64,000 bases of DNA from Eudorina sp. 2006-703-Eu-15 (taxonomy: Eukaryota > Chlorophyta > Chlorophyceae > Chlamydomonadales > Volvocaceae): NCBI GenBank assembly GCA_003117195.1, contig BDSI01000009.1, forward strand, positions 310,001 to 374,000. Reading direction: 5' to 3'. Positions 33,374 to 45,100 of this stretch are shown piece by piece (the first letter of the stretch is position 1; the number at the start of each line of letters is the position of its first letter). Both the position numbers and the translations under genes were made by a program. The notes under the pieces are model-generated. The model searched no databases. It was not told where the DNA came from and saw only the letters and a list, made by a program, of their open reading frames with translations.

Positions 33374-35330
33374 ATGACGAGCACGGCTGATGTGTGTGCC
33401 ACAGACCTCCAAGGGGGATGCTGCGTTGGGAATGCTTTTGATGGCGCTCTCCAACAGCTAGTCGCTCTGGAAGATCTGTTGTTATTAGCGCAATATGACG
33501 AAGCAGCTAAGGCGTCTGCTGATCTCGTGTCGCGGTTTACGAAAGAGGGTTTCGCATGTGACGCCTTTCTCCAGCGGGCGTTGGTGACGACGTTTCAAGC
33601 TCACTTCTTTATCGGAAGGTACCTCCGAGCGGCGGACGCCTCCCAGTTCTCTCGGCCTTCCTATCAAGTTTTCAGGTCTAACCGAGGCATGCATGCGTTT
33701 CTTTGCCGCAGGTCACACGATGTCGACAGTCTTGTAGGCGATATTGGCCTCCAGCGGCTTGCGGTTCCCACATTTATGGCGTGGTGCGTACGATTCGAGT
33801 TTTACCGGTCGATGTACATCGCGTGGGCTCCATTCATGCATACGTGCGAAATAGACTCCGCCGCCCTAATTCAGAGCCCCGGCCATGAACGTCTGCGTGT
33901 TCACATGACCTTCCCTGAGTTGCCCGCCGCCTCTCCGCACCGTCTGGCCACCGGACAGGGCCCTCCTGCTGCTGGAGTCCCAGCAGGCGGCTGCAGCGCG
34001 GCTGCGCGTGGAGCAGTACATGTCCGCCATCATCACCCTTCTCCGGGAACGACAGCTAGCACCGCCCATCACCCACGGCGCGCACGCCGCTGCCGGCCCG
34101 GATCCCGCGACGCCCTCATCCCACACCCTCACACCGTCTCCACTGTCCACCACAGCCGCACCCACCACCACAGCTGCCTCAGCCCCGCCGGAACCGCAAT
34201 CCGCGGAAGCTGAAGTGGCCGGCCGCACTGGCCCTCTCTCTGTGTCGTCCAATGGCGAGTACGGTTCATCGGTCTCCGTCACGGGCTCCGTGGGTGCGGC
34301 AGCTGCCACGCTGCATGACCGCGCCGCTCTGGCGCGGCTGTACTCACAAGACGTCCTGTGCCTGGGGCTGGGCTTACCGCTGGAGGCCCTCCGCTGGCTG
34401 CAACCCTCTCCATCTTCCGCTGCCGCGGCGTCTGGGCAGCCGCCGCAACAACGACAGCTTTGGCGGCCCCTCAGCGTCAAGGCGGGCGGCTCGGGACATC
34501 CGCCGGCGTGTCCCGCGGTGGCCGGGGATGTCGCGGTCGTGGACGCGGGCGAGCTGGTGGGTGGCAAGGAGGTCCTGGAGCGGCTGCAGGAGGAGCTGAA
34601 GCAGCTGATGGCAATCGCGGGGATGGTGCCGCCGGAAGGGCTGCCTGACGGGGCCGCCTTGCAGGGCGCGGCACAGGCTCAGGTTACGGCGGCGGCGGTG
34701 GCGGCCGCAGCTGGCGACGGAGCTTCAAGCGAGGCCGGCGTCAACGGTCGTGTCTCGCAAGGTCATGCAGCGCAGAAGGCAGGGAGGGACGGTGGCGGCC
34801 CCTCGGGGACGGCCGCAGGCAACGGGGTTGCGTCGCGAGCACATTGCGGTGCGGCGCCCACCAGCGCGGCCGGTAGTAACCAGCCCGGCTCGCAAGCCGG
34901 CCATGTGCAGCAGGGGCCGATGCGTGCGCCGGTCACTGCCATCCTCACCTTGTTCCGATCATTACTGGCGGCCACGCATGCCGTCGCGCGGCGCTTGTTC
35001 CTTGGAGCCGTCCTGCAGCTTACGCGGGCCCAGGCATGGCTGGTCTGCAAGGCCGCGGCCGCGACGTCGCGCCTGCGGAGCCTGTCCGCTGTGGGTGGCG
35101 GAGCCGGGCGCGGCACTCCCGTCCGGCTGCCTGGGGGCTCACTGGGCCGCGTGGCGCTGGTGGTGGCGGTGGCGGTGCTGGTGGTGGTGGCGGCTCAGGC
35201 CGAGGCGCCGCACCTCCGGACGACGCTCGAGCGCCAGTGGGCCCTGCTGGCGGGCATGGTGCGGGAGGCGGTGCGGATGGGTCTGGCGCTGCACCCCAGC
35301 CCGGTGGCAACCAGCGCTGCCATCCCCTAG
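33374..35330 (+). CDS. C-tail-anchored protein, possibly APEM9/PEX26-like peroxin
   Basis: Two exons, 33374-33618 and 33959-35330, join in frame at an Arg codon to give 538 residues. The first ATG in frame is used. Residues 20-110 form a run of amphipathic helices (ALQQLVALEDLLLLAQYDEA, LQRALVTTFQAHFFIGRALL, RVEQYMSAIITLLRERQ) that resembles a TPR-like helical repeat. A long Ala/Pro/Ser/Gly-rich segment follows, interrupted by LGLGLPLEALRWLQPS and by KEVLERLQEELKQLMAIAG. A single hydrophobic segment at about 477-496 (start GRVALVVAVAVLVVVAAQA) lies near the C-terminus. A helical N-terminus with a C-terminal anchor is the plan of plant APEM9 and animal PEX26, which tether the PEX1-PEX6 ATPase to peroxisomes. 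Sequence identity is too low by eye to be sure. Any other tail-anchored helical protein is possible. Confidence 0.8.
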
Positions 35331-36881
35331 GGCGGATAGGTGAGGGTGGGCTTGACTCTTGAAGCAGCTGATGTCGGCATGAACTTGTCCACCGACTGGG
35401 TACGGCTTGTCGGAGTGCTGAGACACAGGATCAGGCGTGGTGGTAGGAACTTGGCTGACCGCAAACCCAGATGGAGCGGACGAAGTGGGGCGTGAAGTGC
35501 GTGCGCCTTAAGTGCGGTTTTGTCGGCGGTGATGTAGGATGGTGTGTGACGAGTGCTTCCCCATGTCGCAGAAGCTTTACTGCTCAAGCACGATGCAAGT
35601 GTCAGATGTCAAACAATTTTGGTGTTGTGCCTGATCCCCGCTGTCTTTGTTAGTTTTGTTGTATTGTTTGCACCGCAGTATGTCACGGCCACGAGCGAGT
35701 TACAGAGTCGGACGTTGAGGATCGCACATTGCGCCTTGGCCCGGACGCCGAGACCTGTGCGGACCTGCGGCACATCGAAGTACCGTGTTGAGGAGATGTG
35801 CGCGTGTGTTACATTGCGTACGCCGCTTTCTTCCTTACTGGATTGTTTCCTGCCCGACCGGATCGGGATGTTTCTTTTTGTGTGGTTACGCTGGTGCTGT
35901 GCTAGTCGGCCCCGAAACGAGGCGTGGGCGGAAGGCAACAGGTCGGGGGCACGATCGGGGGCATGGCCGGCAAGGACTGATCCAGGACAAGGACAGGGGA
36001 CATGTGTGCGTCACAACAGTGGACCCGCAGGGGGGGTCATCGGTACATGAACACGTCAGCACCTAGAAGCTGCGCTGCGTGTGGAGAGCGTAACCATCAG
36101 AACCATCCACGCACAGACACGAAAATTGGCCCCGTACTGCCAAGGGCGGCCGTCGACCTGGAAAATCGGGGTGTTTCAATGGCAGATGCCCTCCTGCGCC
36201 GTTGCGGCAGGCGTCTCAGATTTGACCTGAACAAATTCAACCTTCCATGGCTGGGACTAGGTCTCAGCCTGGCCCAAGTCGCGCGTCGTGCCCACTGCGC
36301 TGCGCACGCTCCCAACGAGTTCCATGCGTGACCGAACGCCCCTAGAGACATCAACTACGGTGTCAACGCATCAGCAAGCAAAGTCTGTACACTGCCAGGC
36401 GGCATGTCTGCGGGGAATGCAGGCGAAGTCCTAGGGGCTGAATCTGGCCGCGCTTCAAGCGGTTGAGGCCGCAGGTCTTGGGATCAGATCACCGCATCGC
36501 AATCTTCGGAACGTCTACTACTCATCGCACAGCCACGTCCATACCGCGCACCATAGATATGCGCCCGAACCGCTTCATGTGCCACTCTTGAGGACGCAAA
36601 TCATATCTTGACTTGAATCCCCTCGAGCATCCCAACACGGGCCGCTAGGTCGCAAATGCGCCTTCCTGCCTTGTTGGAGATCAGAGTGCATAGTTGCCGA
36701 CGCGCACGCCCGCGATCAGCCAGCAGTCCTGAGAGGGCGGGAGACGGGCGGGGACACATCATGTATCTCTGACCAAGTGCTGGCAGATGCGCGCCGGCAG
36801 CGCTGAGATCCGGTCACAATTTTACGGTGATGAGATCCGGTCGAGTGTGGATTTCCGACAGTGCGCGAACTAGGCATCCAC
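35331..36881. other. Convergent intergenic region, nothing recognised
   Basis: No coding exon with splice support or recognisable protein was seen on either strand. It should include the 3' UTR of the upstream tail-anchored gene. Confidence 0.5.
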
Positions 36882-37919
36882 CTAACCTCCCCAGCCGTGC
36901 AGAGCACTGAGTGGCCTGCCACTGCACCCTTCCTCAACCCCGACACCCGGACCGGACCACAGCAGGCAACACAAGATACCGCCACTCTTGATTTTGACGA
37001 TGTATGTGCTGCTACTTTGGCGCAACTTGATCCGCCCCGCAACCAGGTTTGGGCCGCCAGGCCCCTGACGGCTACGCACACGCACCTTGCAGCTCCCGCT
37101 GTCCACCCGCTCCCAGCAGAACGTGTACGTGTACGTCCGCAGGGCGGTGTCGACACCGCTGTCGGGGGACGGCGGCGGGTGGTGGGGCCGCGCGCGCACC
37201 TCCACCGCCTGCACGGCCTTGCTGTCGTACCGCGCACTCGGGAAGACGAGCGGGGAGATCGCCCGCCAGCTGTCACAGTTGATGAGAGGATTGTACGACA
37301 CATGCAGGAGTGCATGGAAGCGCTGCCAAGGCAGCCACTCCTCCTCCGCCTTCCAGCTCCGCACAGCACCCGCCTCCTACGAGTGGGACATGCCAAGTTC
37401 GGGTGATCTCGCGTGGTTATATGGACGTTTTCGGTCCCACCTGGACAGCGTATCCACCAAGCGCCCTAGCCCTGGGGTCGGCTCCGCAGGAATGCGACTG
37501 CGACCGAGGCCCCCTACCAGAGGGCTCCCAAGCCCTATTCCACCGGGGATCGCACCTCGTCTGATGTGGCCGGCAGCGTCAAGTTGAACGCCCCCTGGAC
37601 GCCCGTGTCCGGCTCCGGCCAGTCGTTTCGCTGGTTCATGGCGGGGGTATCGGCGGAGTGGGGCTTCTCGGCGGGGCAGCCGTCACCGCCATTTGGGTGA
37701 TGCGGCAAGCAGCAAGAAGATAACGCAAGGGCGCGGCATGATGCCGGCAGGCCAACCTGGATTGCTGTTTAAAATTTTCCAGTTGGCGTGGCTCAGCGTG
37801 GCAAGGCGGTCCGTGAAGGTCGGGTCGTTCATGACCATCTGGGGAGGGGGCTTACGCCCCGACCCACTCACCTGCAACATGTTCATGACCTGTTCCAGAA
37901 CCGCTGTCGGCGGCAGGAG
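36882..37919 (-). CDS. Unrecognised gene, partial exon support
   Basis: Best exon is 37086-37376: acceptor CTCGTAG, donor AAG/GTGCGT, 97 codons in phase 0. It contains AEEEWLPWQRFHALLHVSYN, SWRAISPLVFPSARYDSKAV and LRTYTYTFCWERVDSGSCK, which look like a folded domain. Reading through its donor gives a stop at 36882. An upstream exon ends at 37556 with FNLTLPATSDE and a phase-0 donor, joining directly; its start is not fixed. A further exon ends at about 37757 and carries VMNDPTFTDRLATLSHANWK. I do not recognise the family. Possible 5' exons lie near 38515-38567 and 38640-38708, where an ATG opens MPDAVNLIIVHEGYLFAQAE, but a stop follows soon. The model is incomplete, and the span is the part I can support. 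Confidence 0.45.
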
Positions 37920-39100
37920 CGGGGCTGCGGGACGGGCCAACGAAGACCAACGCAGGCGTGGGTGCCGGCAGAGATCAAGAAGAGCGCATGGGCCGGCGAA
38001 TTGCTGGGACCCTGCTGAGGTCCTCCCGCAGGGCTGCGGATGCACTTCTCACATAATGTCATGGACACTCGCCACCTCACCCGCGCTCAGTGCATTGAAG
38101 CCGGTACGAGTTCGAGTATGTGAAGGAGTAGGAGTGGCAGAGGGAGGCAGAGGGAGACCGTCAGAGAAACGCTGACCCTTTCTGCAACGGTCAGTCCTTA
38201 CGTCGCAGCCCGCATCAACAACCATCTGGTGCAGTTCAAGCCGAAGGCAAAGAGATGTAAACATGTGGATTTCCGTAAGTGGTTACCCAGCAGCAGCTGG
38301 AGCTCGTTCGCTGCCACAGAACATCACTCCCGGGTACGGCACGCACATGGATTCACACGTTGAGCTGCCGCGGCGGGTGACTTGATCCCCTGTTTCCGTA
38401 CGAGAAGCAAGCACAGAGGTGATGTGAGCCCGTAACGCAGCGCAGTGCATGGTGAGCATGCGTTGTGGGAGGCTCCCACTGCTCCCACTGAAGCAGGTTT
38501 CCGCAACCCTTACCTTGAGGAACACAAACTGGCTGAATACGCCGCTCAGTCCCTCATCTGCACCTGCGGTGTGGCGGTGCGTCAACCCTTAGCGGTTTTA
38601 GTGCGCAATTCAGCGTACCGTACCGATACTTGCCTTTCAGGTCATCCACTCCGCCTGCGCGAACAGGTATCCTTCGTGCACGATGATAAGGTTGACAGCA
38701 TCCGGCATGGAGAGGGCGTTTCAATTGCGTGCTAACGAACGGGGCTGCCGGAACGCGACTCAGGGCCATGATTACAGTGTAACAGTCATTGCATGACCCA
38801 CAATCTGGCGTCTTTTGTTACGCTAATAACGAAGAAGCTGCAATATTGAACTGAAGAGAACGTCAATATGCCGTACGTTGCAAAAATCTTTCTTAAGATT
38901 ATGCTTAGACCCATCCTGTGGCTGTATACATATATGTCGTTGCACGTGCATGGTCGACATCATTTTGCGGCTGCAGGGCTGATATATTGCACGCACCTTA
39001 CTAGGTTGTTGGAGCAACGTTGGGCTAGCCCCTTCCACGAGGCTGACAGCCCGTTTGCTACTGAGTCTTCCCTAGGCGGACTACATTACTGCTTTGGCAC
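37920..39100. promoter_or_regulatory. Region between the unrecognised minus gene and the Sel1-like gene
   Basis: May hold 5' exons of the minus-strand gene (see its entry) and the promoter of the plus-strand Sel1-like gene. No secure feature. A plus-strand frame at about 38190-38280 reads VSPYVAARINNHLVQFKPKA, which I could not place. Confidence 0.4.
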
Positions 39101-40019
39101 ATGCACCCAAGCTCTCTGAAGTCCGTGCCGCAGACCCGGGCGAGCTTGGTGGTGAAAGGCGTCCGGACGCGGCCTATGTCCAGCTCCAACTATCCTTCTG
39201 GTCAGTTTATCAAAAAATGCACTTTCTTGATGCCTGGGGCACAGGCAAGCTTCAGTGCGGCCCTTGGGCCAACATTTAGTACCTAACCTATTTCTTTTTC
39301 GGGCAGTATGGCGGTTTCGCAAACGAGTTTGGTCAATCATTGTTGTGCTTAAGTATGTCATGCGTTGCACCGCTTGCTTGTCTGCTTGACTTATCGTCAA
39401 CGATTCGACAAGACGCTGTCGCTCGCAGGGCGCCCCAAGAGCAGCAACAAGCGTAGTGTTGCAGAACTTGAGCGGCCGGGCTCGGCGCAAGCAGCGCATT
39501 ATCAACAGCAGATGCAACCTGAGCCGATACCGCTCAAGTACGTAGTACAGGAAGCCGTGAAGCGCTGGTTTGAAGACACTCTCCTGGAAGCCCAGCGGGG
39601 AGATGTGAAGCAGCAGGCTTTACTGGGGGAGATGTACAAGGTGGGGGTGATCATGGCAGGGCAGGGACCCCTCAGTTATCCTGCTGTCCCGGGGGAGTGG
39701 TCCTGTGTTGGGAGTCCTCTGTGTCTATTCCCCGCGTCCATCGCCAAAATTTGGACAAGATGAATATGAATCGGCTGTGAATGCAAACCGGCTCGGGGGT
39801 GGGATGCTGTACGGACAGGGGTGGTGCAGCAGTCGATGTACAGCACCCATCTTTCAGTGACTCGACGATTTCGGCGCATTGGACTGCCCCGCATGTCTTG
39901 CTATCAACCGTCTCCAGGAGGGCTACGGGTGCCAGAAGGATACACGCGCTGCGAAGGAGTGGTCGGAGAAGGCGGCTGCACGCGGTTACAAGATGCAAGG
40001 CGTCTACTGCGAGCTCTAA
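39101..40019 (+). CDS. Small Sel1-repeat-like protein
   Basis: Three exons, 39101-39200, 39429-39640 and 39918-40019, join in frame to 137 residues. The N-terminal 50 residues are basic and Ser-rich and could be an organellar targeting region. The rest carries a helical block LKYVVQEAVKRWFEDTLLEA, then QRGDVKQQALLGEMYKEGYG and RAAKEWSEKAAARGY. The pattern of a small helix ending in LGxMYxxGYG, then a second helix AxxWxxKAAxRG, is the Sel1-like repeat (a TPR relative used for protein-protein contacts). Only one full repeat is present, so it is a very short member. Function unknown. Confidence 0.8.
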
Positions 40020-40273
40020 GACCTGGCTGCATCGCTGCCGCCAGCGACGGGCCGCAATGGCCTTGTCGATGTGGTGTTCATGTGCATGATGATGCGGTTG
40101 CGCACACGTTTGTGCGTGATGACGCAAGGCCAGGCCCGACCCAACAGATGGGTCTCGCGGCACGTAGGGCAAAATATGTCTATTTCTATCTCCACTACGC
40201 GCCGAGCACCGCGCTTGGATCGGGTATGGGCATGCACTGCAGCTGGTCAAGGGTTTGGTGCGGCAGTTGCACT

Positions 40274-40278
40274 TGTAA
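40274..40278 (+). terminator. Candidate polyadenylation signal TGTAA for the Sel1-like gene
   Basis: TGTAA on the coding strand 255 bases after the stop codon, a usual 3' UTR length for this lineage. Assigned by motif and position only. Confidence 0.45.
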
Positions 40279-40518
40279 GTAACTAGGGGCCCTACGGACT
40301 CACGGAGCTGATCGCGGTGTGATGAAAGAAGATATCAAGGGGGGAACGGGTGAGCGGTATGTGGATGGGCTGCTCATAGGGGGAGTCTGCAGGCACAAGG
40401 CATCTGGGATATCCAGAGTGCATTGGGCTGTGCTTTTTGGGGGGGGGGGGCAACCAACGTTCTTGCTGCCTAGGTCCATCCGCCGGCCTGCAGTGCGGCG
40501 GTATATAAGCAGTTGTCA

Positions 40519-40570
40519 CGTGGGGTTAAATTGAAAAAAGAAGTAAACCCGAAGAACGAACCCGGGCACA
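40519..40570 (+). repeat. Dispersed repeat A, copy 3
   Basis: Core GGGTTAAATTGAAAAAAG, then AAGTAAACCCGAAG and AACGAACCCGGG. It is the closest relative of the copy at 16083-16134, sharing both the A-rich core and the right-hand AACGAACCCGGGCA segment. Confidence 0.8.
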
Positions 40571-41682
40571 CCCAGCACAACTCAGTATACTTACGTGGGG
40601 CGGTACCTGCAAAGCAATGGAAATATAGAGAGGCGCGTGGCGGCGCGGGGGTGTGCGCTTCAGCCCGTTGGGCGTAAGACACGGGCTTATTTGGCGATCG
40701 GCCGCAGACGCTGTCTGGCGGGCTGCTTTTGCAAACATCTTCGTATTGGGGTACTCCGTCTGCGGTGCCCCCTTAAGCGCATCGACATGGGGCCGATGTA
40801 TCGGGACGGACTGGCCTCCTATCGGGACCTGTTCTGTTTACGGACGGCCCAATGACATGGCCCCACACATGTGCTGGAAGCGGCGATCGGTTGGATGTCC
40901 AGGTGATTCGGCCCGGCTTGTACTGGGTTCTGCGATTCTGGAGGCGCTGACAACATTTTGCATGTGGCAAATGTAGACCACAAACCTGTAACCTAGGAAG
41001 CATCACATGGGTCGTGAATGCGCGTACGGCAAGTTTCCCATGCCTCCACCGCGCGGCCCACCTCCTGTCCGTTGGCGCTATGGCAAGCATCCAAGCATGT
41101 TGTCGTCGCAGTGGGGAGGTAATGGTATCACTCGACCCTGCCAGCAGTGACGACTCATCCGCACAGACAAGTCGGTTACCATGGTGCCTGACGTCAAAAG
41201 AGTACCCTCATGCCGGGAACAAGGCTGATCGAAGTACTGTATTGGATGTTGCATGTTAGAGCCACAGACGCACAGCATGCTCACGTCGAACATTTCATAT
41301 CATTCGTTTCACGTTGGGCGGCCCGCGCTTGGTCAGGCGCCGTCAGCCGGGCATGGCGGCCCGTTGCACCCGCAGCACGGCCGCCGGGCCGCAGGGTTGC
41401 GACTCCCCATGTCGTGAAGTTAGATTGCCACACGCAACTAAAACGACCTTCCCAACCGGGGTGTTAGGTCAATCGCACGCCCCAAGTCCGTCAAGTGCAC
41501 CACCGCCGAGTGGCGTGCATCCGCGTGTTGCCCGCCTGGACACCAAGTCACGTCGTCGGCCATCACCTCACCCCCTGCCCACTGCCCGCTGGAAGGCGCA
41601 CCGGAGCCACCCTTCCCAGCCGTTCGCTCCGGTGCGCATCTCGCGCGGCGCACTGCATGCACCCCGAATCATCTCCCCGCCA

Positions 41683-41685
<3 letters not shown>

Positions 41686-41713
<28 letters not shown>
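41686..41713 (+). repeat. CA dinucleotide microsatellite
   Basis: About 13 copies of CA, intergenic, 3' side of ODA9. Confidence 0.9.
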
Positions 41714-41717
<4 letters not shown>

Positions 41718-42114
41718 TGAGAGCACTCACCGTCATCCAATCGAATGTTGCGCGTGAACAAAGAATGCAGTCCCACGCGAGGCACCACCTGAGCCGTTGG
41801 TGGGACCGAACAGTCCCTGCCTTCATCACGTGCACGGAATCGTAGAAGCTCGCAGCCACTGGTTACGGCTATGGGTGCGCTATGCGCCGACCCTTGGAAA
41901 CCCACGACCCGCGATGTGCACAGCTGACACACACAGAGCACCCGCCCCTGACGTCTCGTCCCTTTCGCGTCTCAACCAAGCGGCGGCTCGCGTCGGGAGG
42001 TCAGCCCACCACCTCCTCTTATTTTCCTCTACATCCCTGTGCCCGCGATGCCACCACCACCTGCCGCTCAGGCCCGCCTGCACCCGCACCTCCCTCCCTT
42101 CCTCCCTCCGCCGC

Positions 42115-45100
42115 TCAGTGCTTGGCGAGGTCCGCGTCACTCTTCCGGGCAATCTCCACAACGGCGTCCAGCTTCGCGATCTCCAGGTCCTCAAACTTCT
42201 GCCCCTTCTCCGGCTTGGACGTTATCCGCAGGTTGGGGCTGAGCTTGAGCGAGGTCACGGCGCCCTTGTCGTCGCCCACCAGCACAATCGGCTGCTTGGG
42301 GTTGAAGACCAGCTTGGTCAGCTTGGCCTTCTTGACCACCTGTGTGCGCGGGTGCAGGTCACCGGGCGAGCAAAGGGGGAGGGCTATGACTTGTGTGGGG
42401 GGGGTCGTCGTCGGCGTCGTCGACCGCCCGGACAACTACTGCGCATTTGCCTAATATGTCGCGGCTCCGCAGCCGTATTGACTGTGTGGGGGCTGTGTGG
42501 GGGCCACCAGCATGCGACCAGGGAGCAGGGGCCCTGCTGCCCGAGTAAGCCACCTGGTGGCCGATCTATCCACCTTCAGCTTCAGTGATGTTGTCGCAGT
42601 GGACCCAGCGGATCATCGGCGACAGCTCTAGCTTGCTTTTGAGCGAACATGCCCATCTATCTTAAGGACTTACCTAACTGCCTATCTATCTATCTATCTA
42701 TCTATCTATCCTCCCAGTTCGCTGTCTGCCCCGTGGGGTGCCCCGGCAACCCGACCCCGGCCGCCCACCTTCTGGCTGCACAGCGGCAGCAGCTTGTTCT
42801 GCGCCAGGTCGAACACGTGCACTCGCCCATCGTCGGTGACGGCCGCGAAGACGGTTGCGGAGTAGGGCGCCCAGGCCACGTCGCCGATCGAGTCGTTCAG
42901 ATCGAAGTTCATGACCGAGTGCTTGGAGTCGTGCACGTCCCACAGCTTTATGGACCAGTCCGCGGAGGAGGACAGGAACATGTTGGGATGGATGTGGTTC
43001 CAGCTGACCGCGTAGACTGCCAGGTGGTGCGCCACGTACGTGGACAGGTACTGCGAGCTGTATGCCTTGGAGCACCGGTGGATGGCGCCCTCCTCCGTGC
43101 CGACCAGGTAGATGGACTCCTGGCCGGGCATCTGCGGGAGGAGCCGGGGAAGGAGGGGGCGCAGCAGGTGGGGAAAGGGACGGAAAGGAGGGAGCGACCA
43201 GGTGATGCGGACGGTTGGGTTGACAGCCCTAGTCACCCTTCTTCACCCCCTCTGCCCCCGGAGGTCCAGCAGGGAGGGCTGCGGTCCGATGGAGTGCGCT
43301 CGAGGGACCTGTGTCTGCCCTCCCCCCCTCACCCATCCCCCCTCTGCCGTCGCCGCATGCATCCATTCGACTCCACGCCCACCTTGCAGAAGTCCATGCA
43401 GCAGCCGCCCGCCGGCCCGGACGCCGTGGGGTCCTCGTCGCTGGTCTCCCCCGCCTTGACCACCCGCAGCTTCATGAGGCACTCGGGTATGAGCTCCGAC
43501 TTGGTCAGGGTCCACAGGTTGACGTTGCCGTCGCTGGAGATGGACACGAAGTGGAGGCCCTTCTGGGCGTCGTCCACCTGAGGGGGCGGGAAAGGGATTC
43601 GGGACAGCACTTCCTGGTGAGGCAACAGTGCGGAAGGAGGGACCGAGCCGGCAGCTCCACCCCGAGCGTCCCGTTTCGATACGACGGCCCGGTCAGATAT
43701 GTAACGATGCACACACGGGTGGGTTTCCTTGTTAAACACGAACACACACACACACACACGCACTGGGTTCGGTCGGTCGGGTTTCTTATCTTAACACACA
43801 CACGCAGAGACACACACGCCTTGGATTGTGTGACGCCGTCAGGTCATCGACTGCTTTGTGTTGTTTGCCAACGATGTATACGCACTTCCTGCAACGCTGC
43901 GTCCTTCGCCCCCTCACCCGGTGGAACCCCAAGCAAGCGCCGCCCCGCCCCACCCCCGGGGTCCCCCTTTGGCTCCGTCCGCGCTCACCTGCCACACGAC
44001 CTGCCACACCGGGTCGTTGTGCTTCCCAGTGCGCACCGACGCCTGGTAGATCGGCTCGTCCTTCTTTAACCGCACGTCGTACACCAGCACTGTGCCGTCG
44101 TAGCAGCCCACCGCCAGCAGGTTGGCGTACTCCGGGTGGAAGTGTACGGACATGACACCCGACTCGGTGTGGAACGTGTACTCGGGATGCGAGGGGTTTT
44201 TGAGCGAGTAGATGTTGATGAGGCCGCTGGCCTGCTTCAGGAACTCGTAGCTGCCGTACCCAACAGCAAACATGTCGTCGTACAGCGGGTTCCAGCAGAT
44301 GCTGGTGACCTGCCGCCGCTTCGACTTCTCGCTCTGGAACTTCCACAGCGGCAGCAGCGAACCTTCCCCGGGCCTGGGGGCCAAACGGCACAGCGGGTGG
44401 AGCCGCGAGCCGGTTCATTTTTGTTTCCATTCACGCGCCAATGGGCACAGGGATCAAACACACACACGCAGACACATATTGGTCCTTGGGTTGGGTTTGC
44501 GTGGGTTATTTTTCGCGCACATACATTGCGGCCGAGCTCTTGCCCACACACGGTCCGCCCCCTCCGGCTCACGGCCTCCCTGAGGCGAGGTCCCTGCCAG
44601 CGCCCCCGGTCCCTGCTGCCGCGTCGCCGCTGCAGCGTCCTTCCGCGTGCAGCAGCAGCAGCAGGAGCAGCTGCCGTCCGCATTGTACCCAGCGGGCAGT
44701 ATGCGCTGTGCTGCGCTGCGGCGATTGCTTGGGACATCTGCCCAGTCCCCCCGGTCGTCCGTCATCCGTCCAGCTCCACCATGGATTCCGAGCCTGCTCA
44801 GCCGTGCTGCTCGTCTAATCAAGTCCAGGCTCCTGCCACCGCCGCCAGTGTAAGCTGCCGCTGCGGGTAGCCGCGCCGCGCTGGCCCCTTTTGCCGCCAC
44901 CTCCGAGCAGCAGCCACCCGACTCGCCGCACAGCCGGTTGGCCTGTCGCCGCTCCGGCTGCAAGTCGCCACTGGCAGGCACCGTACCGCGCACGGAGATG
45001 CGCCACCCTAGGCTGTCCCCATCCAGACCCACACCAGTGGGTTCCAGCCGCAACGCATCCATACCTCTTTGCTACGCTGCCGGGTCAGGGCACAATCGCA

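Larger units (their letters stand above)
40020..42114. other. Convergent intergenic region (Sel1-like / ODA9)
   Basis: Contains the 3' ends of both neighbours, dispersed repeat A at 40519-40570, a G run at about 40437-40450 and a CA microsatellite at 41686-41713. No recognisable gene. Confidence 0.5.

Noticed and set aside
38190..38280. Plus-strand frame reading VSPYVAARINNHLVQFKPKA
   Set aside because: Only about 30 residues, no splice or homology support; could not be assigned.
40595..40976. Overlapping plus-strand open frames near 40.6-41.0 kb
   Set aside because: Two frames look equally open and neither has a recognisable domain or splice support.
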